Shown: positions 25,280 through 33,595 of the stretch, piece by piece | Numbering within the stretch: position 1 is the stretch's first letter | How the letters are laid out: every line of letters starts with the position of its first letter | Assembly: GCA_013112715.1 (NCBI GenBank) | Contig: JABFGB010000032.1 | Span: 1-56,739, forward strand | Origin: Chloroflexota bacterium | Lineage (GTDB): Bacteria; Chloroflexota; Anaerolineae; Aggregatilineales; J027 | Direction: 5' to 3' | DNA: 56,739 nucleotides | Made by a program: the position numbers and the translations under genes | The notes under the pieces: generated by a model | Database searches by the model: none | The model's input: the letters and a program-made list of their open reading frames with translations, nothing else | Told to the model about the DNA's origin: nothing

Positions 25280-26650
25280 ATGAGCATCTTCAATAACCGA
25301 CGCCTCACCAATCAAACGTTTAAATTAGATATTGAACGAATGCAGCGCGGCTGGTATTCCGATAAATACTTCGAGAATATCAGCATTATGCTCAACACCC
25401 TACATGAACAAGGATACACCTTCCAAGCCGAGAGTCCGCGCTTCACCCCCAAGCAAAATCAGCATTATCGGGGCTTCCCGATGGGTGACATTGCGGTGGA
25501 GATGCAATGGTTCAATCGGCGTAAACCTGCCACGTTAATTGGTGGGGTGGATAAGGCGCTGGCGATGCTCTATCACTGTGCGGGGTATCCCAACGAGGAT
25601 GGTACATTCACTCGTACATGGCAGGAATTGGAAGTTGAGGCGGTACAAGACGGCGTATTTACCCATTACAACGGTGACTCGACTAATGTAGAACCCGTGT
25701 TAAAAGTGCGTGGGCCATATCGCTATTTTGCTATGCTCGAAACCCCGACACTGGGTATCTTGTCGCGGGTCAGCCGTATCGCCACCAATGTATATAACAC
25801 ACTCGTCGCGGCACGGGGCAAACAGGTACTGTTTTTTCCGGCACGGTTCGATGTCCACGAAGTTCAGGCGGCTGATGGTTATGCCTATGATCTGGCCGTG
25901 CAGCGCTACAACATGGACTATGGTGCCAAAGTCCGCAGCCTAGTCAGCACTGACGCGCAGGGTGATTGGTGGGGTGGTGATGGTGGTGGAACAGTACCTC
26001 ATGCTGTCATTGCTTGTTTTCTTGGCAATACCACCGAAGCGATGCTGCAATTTGCCGCTACCCAGCCGCCCCATGTTCCCCGTATTGCGCTGGTGGATTT
26101 TAATAATGACTCAGTTGGCACATCTCTAGCCGTCGCTAAAGCCATGTTTGAGCGTTATCAGGTTCTAAAAGCCGCTGGTAATGACCACGAAGCTGATAAA
26201 TTCCGGCTATTTGGGGTACGGTTAGATACGAGTGGCAACATGCGCGACATTGCCCTTGATCCCATTGGCGACCCCAAACTGGATTTTGGCGTCAATCCAC
26301 GACTAGTCGTGCTGGTACGCAAAGCATTAAACTGCGCGTGGGAACAGTGGGGGGTGTCCCGTGAATGGGAGGCCGAAGCGCAACACTACTGTCAGAATAT
26401 CAAAATTGTGGTGGGGGGAGGCTTCACACCAGAAAAAATTGCCAGTTTTGAAGCCCTTGGTGTCCCCTCCGATATTTATGGCGTGGGGTCAAGCCTTATG
26501 CTCAATGAAAGCAGCACCAACACAGACTTTACTGCCGATGTGGTACGGGTCAAAATTCATGACGAATGGATTGATATGGCAAAAATAGGCCGCCGCGCCT
26601 GTGATAACCCTGATCTCGAAGCTATTACCTTTGATTATATGAACACCTAA
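25280..26650 (+). CDS. Nicotinate phosphoribosyltransferase
   Basis: The 456-residue protein is of the NAPRTase type: LTNQTFKLDIERMQRGWYSDKY at the start, then RVSRIATNVYNTLVAARGK, IALVDFNNDSVGTSLAVAKAM, FRLFGVRLDTSGNM and VVGGGFTPEKIASFEALGVPSDIYGVGSSL. It forms nicotinate mononucleotide from nicotinate and PRPP in NAD salvage. A TATAAT at 25238-25243 precedes it. It is followed after 22 bases by a PNPOx-like gene. A nicotinamidase-like gene lies 1.6 kb downstream on minus. Confidence 0.9.
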   Translation: MSIFNNRRLTNQTFKLDIERMQRGWYSDKYFENISIMLNTLHEQGYTFQAESPRFTPKQNQHYRGFPMGDIAVEMQWFNRRKPATLIGGVDKALAMLYHCAGYPNEDGTFTRTWQELEVEAVQDGVFTHYNGDSTNVEPVLKVRGPYRYFAMLETPTLGILSRVSRIATNVYNTLVAARGKQVLFFPARFDVHEVQAADGYAYDLAVQRYNMDYGAKVRSLVSTDAQGDWWGGDGGGTVPHAVIACFLGNTTEAMLQFAATQPPHVPRIALVDFNNDSVGTSLAVAKAMFERYQVLKAAGNDHEADKFRLFGVRLDTSGNMRDIALDPIGDPKLDFGVNPRLVVLVRKALNCAWEQWGVSREWEAEAQHYCQNIKIVVGGGFTPEKIASFEALGVPSDIYGVGSSLMLNESSTNTDFTADVVRVKIHDEWIDMAKIGRRACDNPDLEAITFDYMNT

Positions 26651-26672
26651 CATCATCACCCCGAGGAGCACA

Positions 26673-27140
26673 ATGCAGAATTTGAATGTTGCCTCATTCG
26701 ATGAAATCCGCGAAGAATTTATGCGACGCATCAGCCAAATGGTATGGTGCAATGTCGCCAGTGTTGATACACAGGGACGGCCCCGTTCCCGAATTTTACA
26801 CCCGCTTTGGGAGGATACAGTGGGATGGATTGCCACCCGCCGTAACAGCTTTAAGAGCAAGCACCTTGAACACAATCCCTATGTATCGCTGGCCTATGTT
26901 GCCGATGTTGCCAAGCCCGTCTATGTGGATTGCAGAGTAAAATGGGATGATACGATGGCAACCAAAGAACACGTCTGGAATCTCTGTTTAACAACCCCAC
27001 CACCACTGGGCTATGATCCTGCCCCAATCTTTGGGAGTGTCCAAGACGCAAATTTTGGGATATTAAAATTAATGCCTTGGCGTATTGAAGTCGCCAACTT
27101 TCCGGTGAACCGACAAATCTGGCACATAACAAAGGAGTAA
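26673..27140 (+). CDS. Pyridoxamine 5'-phosphate oxidase-family (split-barrel) protein
   Basis: The 155-residue protein has the split-barrel flavin fold: ISQMVWCNVASVDTQGRPRSRILHPLW near the start, a RRNSFKSKHLEHNPYVSLAYV segment and a closing LMPWRIEV strand. Such proteins bind FMN, F420 or haem. Substrate is unknown. It lies between the NAPRTase gene and the DUF4236 gene with gaps of 22 and 5 bases, so it is in their operon; a tie to NAD metabolism is only inferred. Confidence 0.82.
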   Translation: MQNLNVASFDEIREEFMRRISQMVWCNVASVDTQGRPRSRILHPLWEDTVGWIATRRNSFKSKHLEHNPYVSLAYVADVAKPVYVDCRVKWDDTMATKEHVWNLCLTTPPPLGYDPAPIFGSVQDANFGILKLMPWRIEVANFPVNRQIWHITKE

Positions 27141-27145
27141 ACCGC

Positions 27146-28186
27146 GTGAGTGTTCGATTCCGCAAAAGCGTCAAAATTCTGCCCGGTGTACGGGTGAATC
27201 TCAGTAAGTCGGGGCCATCGCTGAGTATTGGCGGTGGCGGCCTAACCCTGAATTATAGTAAACAAGGGGTACGTACAACGGCGGATCTTCCCGGCGGCTT
27301 GTATTACACCAAATTGCACGGTGACGCCGATGAAAAAACCGCCGAATCCAAAACTGAACAGGCCTCGACAGAAGAGACAGTATCCCAGAAACTGGACACC
27401 GACTTTTTTGACCGTGTTAGGATGTCAGAGGATGAAGAGCAGTTCGTCAAAGGGCTAAAGGAGTTTGCAGCAGGCAACGCGGAGACCGCATTAAGCCATC
27501 TAAGCCAAGCTACCGACATTCCCGATGGGGCATTTTTGGCAGGGGCAGTTGCTTTGAGCCTCGAAAAATACACCGAGAGCCTGCAATATCTGGAAAAAGC
27601 CGCCGCACAAAAGGACAAATTGGGTGAGCGCTTTAAGAAATATGGCGTCTCATCGGAGGTAGAAGTCCCGATCACTGAAGAGATTTCGGTGCTGCAAGAA
27701 GCGGATGAGCGCGGATTAATCTTGCTCCTCGCCGAAGCCTATCAGCATACAGGCAACATGGAACGCGCCACTGATGCCATGCGCGAATTGCTCAAACTCA
27801 TCCCGCCAGAGGATATTGTGGCACGGCTGTCGTTGGTCGAAATGCTCTCGGATAGCAAGGGCGATGATGTGGAGACCTGCAAGGAGATTATCGCGCTGGT
27901 AGGGGATATTCCTAACGAAACGCCTTTCCACACCATGCTGCTGCTCTATAAAGCCCGTGCGCTACGAAAAGTGGGGTTAAATGACATCGCCAAGAAAACG
28001 CTCAGTGATGCCCTGCGGCGCACCAAAGATCGTTCGACGGAGGTTTTGAATACCCTGCGCTATGAACGCGCCATTTTGTTGGAGGCGATGGGCCAAAAAG
28101 CCGCCGCCCGCAAGGATTTGGAAACGATTTTCGCCTCCGATCCCCATTTTGAGGATGTGGCGGAACGGCTCAACATCAGCGCATAG
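27146..28186 (+). CDS. DUF4236 domain fused to TPR-like repeats
   Basis: The 346-residue protein starts at GTG after AAAGGAG (27131-27137). Residues 1-55 are a DUF4236 module: VRFRKSVKILPGVRVNLSKSGPSLSIGGGG, then NYSKQGVRTTADLPGGLYY. After an acidic linker (60-95) the rest is helical with TPR-like features: GNAETALSHLSQATDIPDGAFLAGAVALSLEKYTESLQYLEKAA, LAEAYQHTGNMERATDAMREL and a late LEAMGQKAAARKDLETIFASDPHF. DUF4236 has no known function; TPRs bind proteins. No signal peptide or membrane helix is seen. Confidence 0.8.
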   Translation: MSVRFRKSVKILPGVRVNLSKSGPSLSIGGGGLTLNYSKQGVRTTADLPGGLYYTKLHGDADEKTAESKTEQASTEETVSQKLDTDFFDRVRMSEDEEQFVKGLKEFAAGNAETALSHLSQATDIPDGAFLAGAVALSLEKYTESLQYLEKAAAQKDKLGERFKKYGVSSEVEVPITEEISVLQEADERGLILLLAEAYQHTGNMERATDAMRELLKLIPPEDIVARLSLVEMLSDSKGDDVETCKEIIALVGDIPNETPFHTMLLLYKARALRKVGLNDIAKKTLSDALRRTKDRSTEVLNTLRYERAILLEAMGQKAAARKDLETIFASDPHFEDVAERLNISA

Positions 28187-28194
28187 AGGAAATT

Positions 28195-28222
28195 GGGCAG
28201 GCTATATCACCTGCCCTTTTTT
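28195..28222. terminator. Bidirectional terminator, GGGCAGG family
   Basis: GGGCAGG (28195-28201) and CCTGCCC (28210-28216) form a perfect seven-pair stem with an eight-base loop, followed by six T residues. It lies between the convergent DUF4236 and nicotinamidase-like genes. Hairpins with nearly the same stem recur at 29842 and 45046. Confidence 0.85.
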
Positions 28223-28225
28223 GCA

Positions 28226-29149
28226 TCAGCCTATCGGGTCGGTTGACCTCACCAATCGCAGGCCAATATTCGCAAATCGCGCAAATGCCTCATTCGCCAT
28301 CGCATCAAAATCAATTTCAGGGTGGGCCACTGACGACGTGCAGTCCATCAAAATGCGCAGTTTGGCAACAATCTCCGGACTGTTCGCATAAAAACGCATC
28401 ATTGAACTCACCGTTTCCAAAACACAATGGCTCTTAGCCTGCCCCGCGATAAATACCAAATCATGCGAGGCGACCATCTCCAAAAACGGGATATTGAGAT
28501 TGCCCATCGGTGTCTCAGACACTTTGACTTCTGGCTCAAGGATGGAATAATGTTCCGTTTTAGGAATCGAGCCTTTGGACAGAAAGATCGGGGCGCTTTG
28601 GCGGGCCGCCGCATGATAGGCAATTGCTTCATAAAGGGTGGGGGTGATAGCATGACCCGGCGTGCCAATCATGGTGTGATAGGGCCAGATCATCAACTGT
28701 TTTTTAGCGTGCTCCTCCAATTGCTCCAAATACTCCATTGACCATGCTTCTTCATAAAGCGGCGACCAATAGCCCGCTTTAGCTTCGGCACTGGTAATGA
28801 TGGTAAACGGCTCCGGATATGCCCCACCACGATCCATCCACCATGTTGGATAGAAAATCTGCACGGGCACGTGGCTGTCCAATGAAGCGGCAATGGTGGT
28901 AATACGTTCAGCGTGATGATAGAGCCACTCCACTATACGCTGAGTATCTTCAACGGCACCGGGAACACTTAGAGTGCCATCCGGGTGAATAAAATCCACC
29001 TGCGGGTCTACTAATAACAACAAAATTTTCACTTCGTCATCTTTGGCAGGGTTAAAACCTGCTACTTGCCCTTCCAAAACCGCTTGGGCCGTATTCGGTG
29101 TCAGCAAGCGACCAACATTTTCAGGATGATAGTAGGACGGAAATGACAA
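28226..29149 (-). CDS. Isochorismatase/nicotinamidase-like cysteine hydrolase
   Basis: The 307-residue protein has the family triad: D48 in LLLLVDPQVDF, a lysine in IFLSKGSIPKTEH, and the nucleophilic cysteine in AGQAKSHCVLETVSSMM. DSHVP and similar polar segments could form a metal site as in nicotinamidases. It has an N-terminal addition of about 40 residues and a long middle insert, so it is larger than PncA (about 210). Start is TTG 29149 with GAGGTG four to six bases upstream. Given the NAPRTase nearby, nicotinamide deamidation is a good guess but unproven. Confidence 0.8.
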   Translation of the reverse strand: MSFPSYYHPENVGRLLTPNTAQAVLEGQVAGFNPAKDDEVKILLLLVDPQVDFIHPDGTLSVPGAVEDTQRIVEWLYHHAERITTIAASLDSHVPVQIFYPTWWMDRGGAYPEPFTIITSAEAKAGYWSPLYEEAWSMEYLEQLEEHAKKQLMIWPYHTMIGTPGHAITPTLYEAIAYHAAARQSAPIFLSKGSIPKTEHYSILEPEVKVSETPMGNLNIPFLEMVASHDLVFIAGQAKSHCVLETVSSMMRFYANSPEIVAKLRILMDCTSSVAHPEIDFDAMANEAFARFANIGLRLVRSTDPIG

Positions 29150-29244
29150 CGTTCACCTCACATTTCCAACAGGGCGATTTTGTGTGAGAATTATAGCGGG
29201 TTTGAAAGTGAAATTAAGAGAACATCGGAGTAGGAGTCAACCCA

Positions 29245-29835
29245 ATGGCAGATACCATTAAGCTTTATCATGTCTATTCAACACTGCCCACCTTGGAAGT
29301 TAAGGGAATTAAGCTCTCAAATGTGCATGTGAGTTGGTTTGTCAAAGGTCGAGCAGAACCACCCGCGCCCTTTGAAATCCTCATCAATGATTATGATGCC
29401 TCGGTTGGTCATGCCATTCATGCCCAAAATGCCGTCAAAGAACTGTTCACCATTGAAGAGGCCGATGCCTTTAGTGCCTATCTGATCCGCAGCAAAATTG
29501 ACGCAACCCCCATTATCAAAGCCGCTGAACTACCATTTGATATGAAGCGAGCAGGTTTCTTAGAATTCGCAGTCGGCGAAGCTGCCGGATTTTATCGAGC
29601 ATCTGAAGAGGAAGACTATGATCTACCCTTCCAAGTATGGGGCTATTACGATGCCAAAGATCAGTATGTGGCGTCATGGTCAGAAAAAGCGATTGACCCC
29701 GAAATTGATTTTGTCCAAAAGTTATTGGAGCAGTCCATCGCACTCGGATTACGCCGCAAGTCAAAACCAGAGACGATACGCAACATTGCTCAACAACTGG
29801 TGGGTAAAGGGTATCGCGTCGTCATCAGTAAATAA
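29245..29835 (+). CDS. Hypothetical protein, 196 residues
   Basis: I do not recognise this protein. It starts MADTIKLYHVYSTLPTLEVKGIKLSNVHVSWFVKG, has a likely alpha/beta make-up, no signal peptide and no membrane helix. An acidic patch (SEEEDYDLPF) lies near residue 117 and the last 40 residues are helical and basic (LRRKSKPETIRNIAQQL). A standard-looking start with GGAGTAGGAG upstream and a terminator right after the stop support it as a real single-gene unit. Confidence 0.75.
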   Translation: MADTIKLYHVYSTLPTLEVKGIKLSNVHVSWFVKGRAEPPAPFEILINDYDASVGHAIHAQNAVKELFTIEEADAFSAYLIRSKIDATPIIKAAELPFDMKRAGFLEFAVGEAAGFYRASEEEDYDLPFQVWGYYDAKDQYVASWSEKAIDPEIDFVQKLLEQSIALGLRRKSKPETIRNIAQQLVGKGYRVVISK

Positions 29836-29841
29836 CCAACA

Positions 29842-29872
29842 AGGGCAGATTCATCACCTGCCCTGTTTTTTT
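29842..29872. terminator. Terminator, GGGCAG family
   Basis: AGGGCAG (29842-29848) and CTGCCCT (29858-29864) pair around a nine-base loop; after one G come seven T residues (29866-29872). It serves the 196-residue gene and possibly the convergent DUF4380-like gene. Confidence 0.85.
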
Positions 29873-29876
29873 CACA

Positions 29877-30794
29877 TCACACGGTTTGATCCACTTTTGG
29901 CAAAATATACTTTGCCACATCCGCATCATTCATAGGCATCGGTACATCGTGGAAAAGATACCAATTTTCGGTATGTGCCACTGTTGCATTTGGCTCTAAA
30001 TCAACCAACGGGCCAAGTGTCTCAATTTCGAGCATATCCGCATCGGTATAAGTTTCGACATTGCTCCCAAAATCCGAGTAATCCGCGTCGGGGACAACAT
30101 CAAACCGCTTCACCAATAAGGTATTATTACGAACATAGGCCACCCAACCCTGTGGCACATAAATTCCGACTTTCTGAGAATGGGGAATATTGGAATCCTG
30201 TCGCAGCATAATATATTCCGAACCCCATGTCCAACGTGGGTCAGCCATATCGGTATAGGCCCATAAAGCCAAACGGCGCGTCGGCAGCAAATTGCCTGAA
30301 TGGGAGCCAGCGGGGGGTAACGGAACGATGATTTTTCCGCCGGGGGCCGTGACGCTGAGTGCCCAGACCGCCAACTTAATCGGCCATAGGGTAGTGTTGC
30401 AGAGGCGATGGGTCACTTTGACATGCGACGCATTGGGCGAAAGGGTTATATCCAATTCTTTTTGAATCCCAGTGGAAGGTTCAACAGGTTGGATGACCCG
30501 CACAAAACCAGTATGGTCTTCGATTTGAGTTGGGCTGTTATCGGGGGCATAGGTGCGCGGATTGCTTTCGGGAGCGTGCCACAAACGATGGCCGCCATAG
30601 ATACGCCACTCGTCGCCACCCGTTTTGCCCACGAATTGAGCATACTCTTTCAATAAATTCTCTTCACCGATGAACCCAAACCGGATGATACGTGGCCCAA
30701 CATCCCCGGTGACAATGAGTTCAATTGTTTGATTTGCCAGCCGATAACAATTCGGCCAGCCTGCATACTGCACTTTTTCCAACCTTACACCCAT
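29877..30794 (-). CDS. DUF4380-like, galactose-mutarotase-fold protein
   Basis: The 305-residue protein looks beta-rich: CYRLANQTIELIVTGDVGPRIIRFGF at the start and YGGHRLWHAPESNPRTYAPDN. The pattern fits the aldose-1-epimerase-like DUF4380 family, which lacks a known reaction. ATG 30794 overlaps the stop of the upstream histidine kinase gene; a longer start at 30854 would overlap it by 70 bases. Co-translation with the sensor kinase is likely. No signal peptide is seen, so it acts in the cytosol. Confidence 0.7.
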   Translation of the reverse strand: MGVRLEKVQYAGWPNCYRLANQTIELIVTGDVGPRIIRFGFIGEENLLKEYAQFVGKTGGDEWRIYGGHRLWHAPESNPRTYAPDNSPTQIEDHTGFVRVIQPVEPSTGIQKELDITLSPNASHVKVTHRLCNTTLWPIKLAVWALSVTAPGGKIIVPLPPAGSHSGNLLPTRRLALWAYTDMADPRWTWGSEYIMLRQDSNIPHSQKVGIYVPQGWVAYVRNNTLLVKRFDVVPDADYSDFGSNVETYTDADMLEIETLGPLVDLEPNATVAHTENWYLFHDVPMPMNDADVAKYILPKVDQTV

Positions 30795-32047
30795 CCTTTT
30801 GGCAAGCTCATGGTTAAAGTCGCGCCCTGATTTTTTCCGGCGCTTTCGGCCCATAGGCGTCCACGATGGGCTTCAACAACAGCCTTCGCAATCGAAAGGC
30901 CCAATCCCATCCCACCATGACGCCGGGTCATGTGATCTTCCACTTGATAAAATGGCTTAAAGATATTTTCCAAATCTCGTTCGGGAATACCGACCCCATC
31001 ATCTTGAACACAAATCCAGACCTCTTGGGGGCGGTCAATCACCTTAATTTGGATATTGCCCTCTTGGGGCGTAAATTTGATGGCGTTATTCACAATATTG
31101 GTTAAGGCCATCAGCAGCAATGCGCGATCTGCGTACACCACTACATCGGGGTCAGGACGACCTAGTGTCAGTTTTTGGTCATTGGCCGAGGCCAGCGCCA
31201 AGACATCTCCACGTACCAATTGTAGCAGGCCCGACAATGAAACTTCATCCCGCTGTAATTCGGAATCACCAATTTTCAGGAAGCGCAGATTGGTCATATC
31301 TTCGATCAGATTACGCATTTTGAGGGCACTGTTCAGCACCGCGTCGGCATGGTCGCCGAGTTCACCTTGCGCTTCATCTTTTAGGAAACTGGCATATCCC
31401 AAAATGACCCCTAACGGTGTACGGAGTTCGTGCGAGGCAATCGCAATAAAATCATTTTTGAGTTTATCTACTTGGCTCAGTTCAGCATTGGCTTTTTGTA
31501 ACTGATCTACCAATTCGGCTTTTTCGAGCGCGATAGCGGCTTGGGATGCCAAGATTTCCAAATAATTCTGGTCGTCGGGTTCCCAATGGTCGCCAATTTT
31601 GTTCACGGCTTCCAATGCCCCCACCACTCGGTCACTAATCCGCATAGGCACGCCCAACAAGGAACGAGTTTTGAAGCCGCTTTGGTCATCCGTGTTACGA
31701 TAATGGCGGGGGTCTTGGCTGACATCATCCAGCACGATGGTCTGATTTTCTTTGATGATATGGCCCGCGATGCTGCCTTCCAGTGGGACGGGAATCCGCA
31801 CCAATTTTTCAGCTTGGGCTGCTCCTGTCGGCATGGCGACAAAGTGAAGTTGATGGGTATTGCGATCCATTAAAATGACGGAGGCCGATTCTGCATTCAA
31901 GATTTCCGCCGAAGCATCCATCAGTTGGGTCAAGATTTCCTCTGTAGAAAGGCTTGAATTTAAGATGAGGCTGACCTCAACCAAGCGGTTGAGGCTGCGC
32001 ATCGCTCTGGATTGACGATTTTCGATAGATTGTGCCTGATTAGTCAT
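30785..32047 (-). CDS. GAF-domain sensor histidine kinase
   Basis: The 420-residue protein has no membrane helix. A GAF domain covers about residues 20-180 (ILTQLMDASAEILNAESASVILMD, RSLLGVPMRISDRVVGALEAVNK). The HisKA helix has the phospho-accepting His in IASHELRTPLGVILGY. The ATPase domain has the N box NIVNNAIKFT, G1 VQDDGVGIPERDLENIF, and G2 GGMGLGLSIAKAVVEAH. It autophosphorylates in response to a ligand or state sensed by GAF. No response regulator is adjacent. Start ATG 32047 with GGAAA upstream is preferred to 32071. Confidence 0.92.
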   Translation of the reverse strand: MTNQAQSIENRQSRAMRSLNRLVEVSLILNSSLSTEEILTQLMDASAEILNAESASVILMDRNTHQLHFVAMPTGAAQAEKLVRIPVPLEGSIAGHIIKENQTIVLDDVSQDPRHYRNTDDQSGFKTRSLLGVPMRISDRVVGALEAVNKIGDHWEPDDQNYLEILASQAAIALEKAELVDQLQKANAELSQVDKLKNDFIAIASHELRTPLGVILGYASFLKDEAQGELGDHADAVLNSALKMRNLIEDMTNLRFLKIGDSELQRDEVSLSGLLQLVRGDVLALASANDQKLTLGRPDPDVVVYADRALLLMALTNIVNNAIKFTPQEGNIQIKVIDRPQEVWICVQDDGVGIPERDLENIFKPFYQVEDHMTRRHGGMGLGLSIAKAVVEAHRGRLWAESAGKNQGATLTMSLPKGWV

Positions 32048-32208
32048 AGCTTTTTTCCAGTGCTTTTGCATTTACGTTTTCGAAAATCCTGTCCCCCATC
32101 GCCTTAAATCCTACTCAAATTCAGAAAAAGCGGCAACTCACAAACCCTGATCTCGTGCTCGAAGTATAATTTAAACATACCCTCAACCAACCATGAAAGA
32201 CGCTGACT

Positions 32209-33069
32209 ATGCCTTATCAAGTCGTCCCCGCATCCGAAGTTGATTTCGATGCCTTTGTGCAAGCCTTTAACGAAGCCTATGAGCACTATTTTGTGCATAT
32301 CCAATTGACCCCGGCCAACCTATTGTCATTAATCAAACGGGATGCGATTGATTTGGATGCCAGTGTTGCCAGTGTTGACGAGGAGGGCCATGTAGTTGGG
32401 GTAGCGATGTTGGCTATTCGTCCGCCGCGCAGTTGGGTCGGGGGGGTCGGTGTAGTTGAGCAACATCGTCAAAAGGGAATCGCCCGCAACATGATGCAAT
32501 CCTTGATTCAAAACGCACGTCAAAAAGGGCTTGCCAGCGTTGAATTGGAGGTCATTACCCAAAACACCAAAGCCTATGACCTCTATGAAGATTTAGGATT
32601 CAAGACCCAACGTCGTTTGTTGATTTTGCATCGGCCAGCCGGAGATGCCGTCCTACCATCGGGGTTTATAGTCCGCGAATGCCCGGCATTAGAGGCGCTT
32701 GAATATTTTGAGAGTTTTCATAATACTCCAAACGCATGGCAGCGCAGTCTCCCGGCGCTTCAATCATTTGCATTGGGTCATTTGGAAGGGTGGACAATCG
32801 CTTCAGAAAATAATCCGACCCAAGTTGTTGGATATGCGGTGGGCTGGCCGAATGACGAGCATATTCAGTGGATGGATATTGCGATTGATCCCCACGCCAG
32901 CCAACGTACCGAAATCGGCACAGCCCTGTTAGCAACCGTACACCATGAACTCCCCATGGCAACCGGTGCGATTGTCAATTTGGGTGAACATGATGCGGAA
33001 GTCGTTTCGTTCGAAGCGCTTGGCTATACCGAGACAATGGCTCAATTTGAAATGCGGCTTGATCTTTAG
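32209..33069 (+). CDS. GNAT-family N-acetyltransferase (tandem-domain type)
   Basis: The 286-residue protein has an N-terminal GNAT domain with the acetyl-CoA motif A GVVEQHRQKGIARNMMQSLIQNAR and the closing AYDLYEDLGFKTQRR. The second half resembles a degenerate GNAT domain (GYAVGWPNDEHIQWMDIAIDPHASQRTEIGTALL) lacking the Q/RxxGxG/A loop, ending FEALGYTETMAQFEM. Substrate is unknown. A TATAAT at 32165-32170 lies 38 bases upstream. Its stop abuts that of the convergent FHA gene. Confidence 0.85.
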   Translation: MPYQVVPASEVDFDAFVQAFNEAYEHYFVHIQLTPANLLSLIKRDAIDLDASVASVDEEGHVVGVAMLAIRPPRSWVGGVGVVEQHRQKGIARNMMQSLIQNARQKGLASVELEVITQNTKAYDLYEDLGFKTQRRLLILHRPAGDAVLPSGFIVRECPALEALEYFESFHNTPNAWQRSLPALQSFALGHLEGWTIASENNPTQVVGYAVGWPNDEHIQWMDIAIDPHASQRTEIGTALLATVHHELPMATGAIVNLGEHDAEVVSFEALGYTETMAQFEMRLDL

Positions 33070-33528
33070 TTATTCGGGGTCGTTGACGAATCGCATCACG
33101 ATTTTTAGGCGGCCCAATTCAATTTCATCCCCATCACGCAAAGGGTAAAGCTGATCGGGTTCAATCGGGGTTTGATTAAGTGATGACCCATTAGTGCTGC
33201 CCAGATCCTCTATATACAATCCATCCTCGCGCTTGATAATATTGGCATGTTTTCGGGAGACACCCGCAATTTGCCCTCCAAACGGCGTTAAATCGAGATC
33301 GGGCATAAAATTGGCGACAACATCCGAACGGCCAATCAATGTTTTTTCCTTGACTTCGAAGCTAAGGGTAGTAACGGTCTTGCCCGGTCCGCCAAATTGC
33401 AGCAGCAGATAACGCGGTGCTGGTTCAAGATGGGGGTTGGTCAAACTAGGATGTAAATTCGGTTCAGGAATTTCAGCGGCGGGTTTGCCTAGTAATGATG
33501 TTTGGCGTTGACGGGGTTCAGAAGTCAC
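33070..33528 (-). CDS. FHA-domain protein
   Basis: The 152-residue protein starts at GTG after GGGAGAG. The C-terminal 100 residues are a forkhead-associated domain: TLIGRSDVVANFMPDLDLTPFGGQIAGVSRKHANI, then LYIEDLGSTNGSSLN and LRDGDEIELGRLKIVM. The GR, SRKH and STNG residues that bind phosphothreonine are kept. The N-terminal 45 residues are polar. It should bind a phosphorylated partner; no Ser/Thr kinase is in the window. Confidence 0.92.
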   Translation of the reverse strand: MTSEPRQRQTSLLGKPAAEIPEPNLHPSLTNPHLEPAPRYLLLQFGGPGKTVTTLSFEVKEKTLIGRSDVVANFMPDLDLTPFGGQIAGVSRKHANIIKREDGLYIEDLGSTNGSSLNQTPIEPDQLYPLRDGDEIELGRLKIVMRFVNDPE

Positions 33529-33595
33529 GGCATTCTCTCCCTAAACCTACAAACCATGCGCGACGATAATCAATACAAGTTGGGTAACGACCAGC

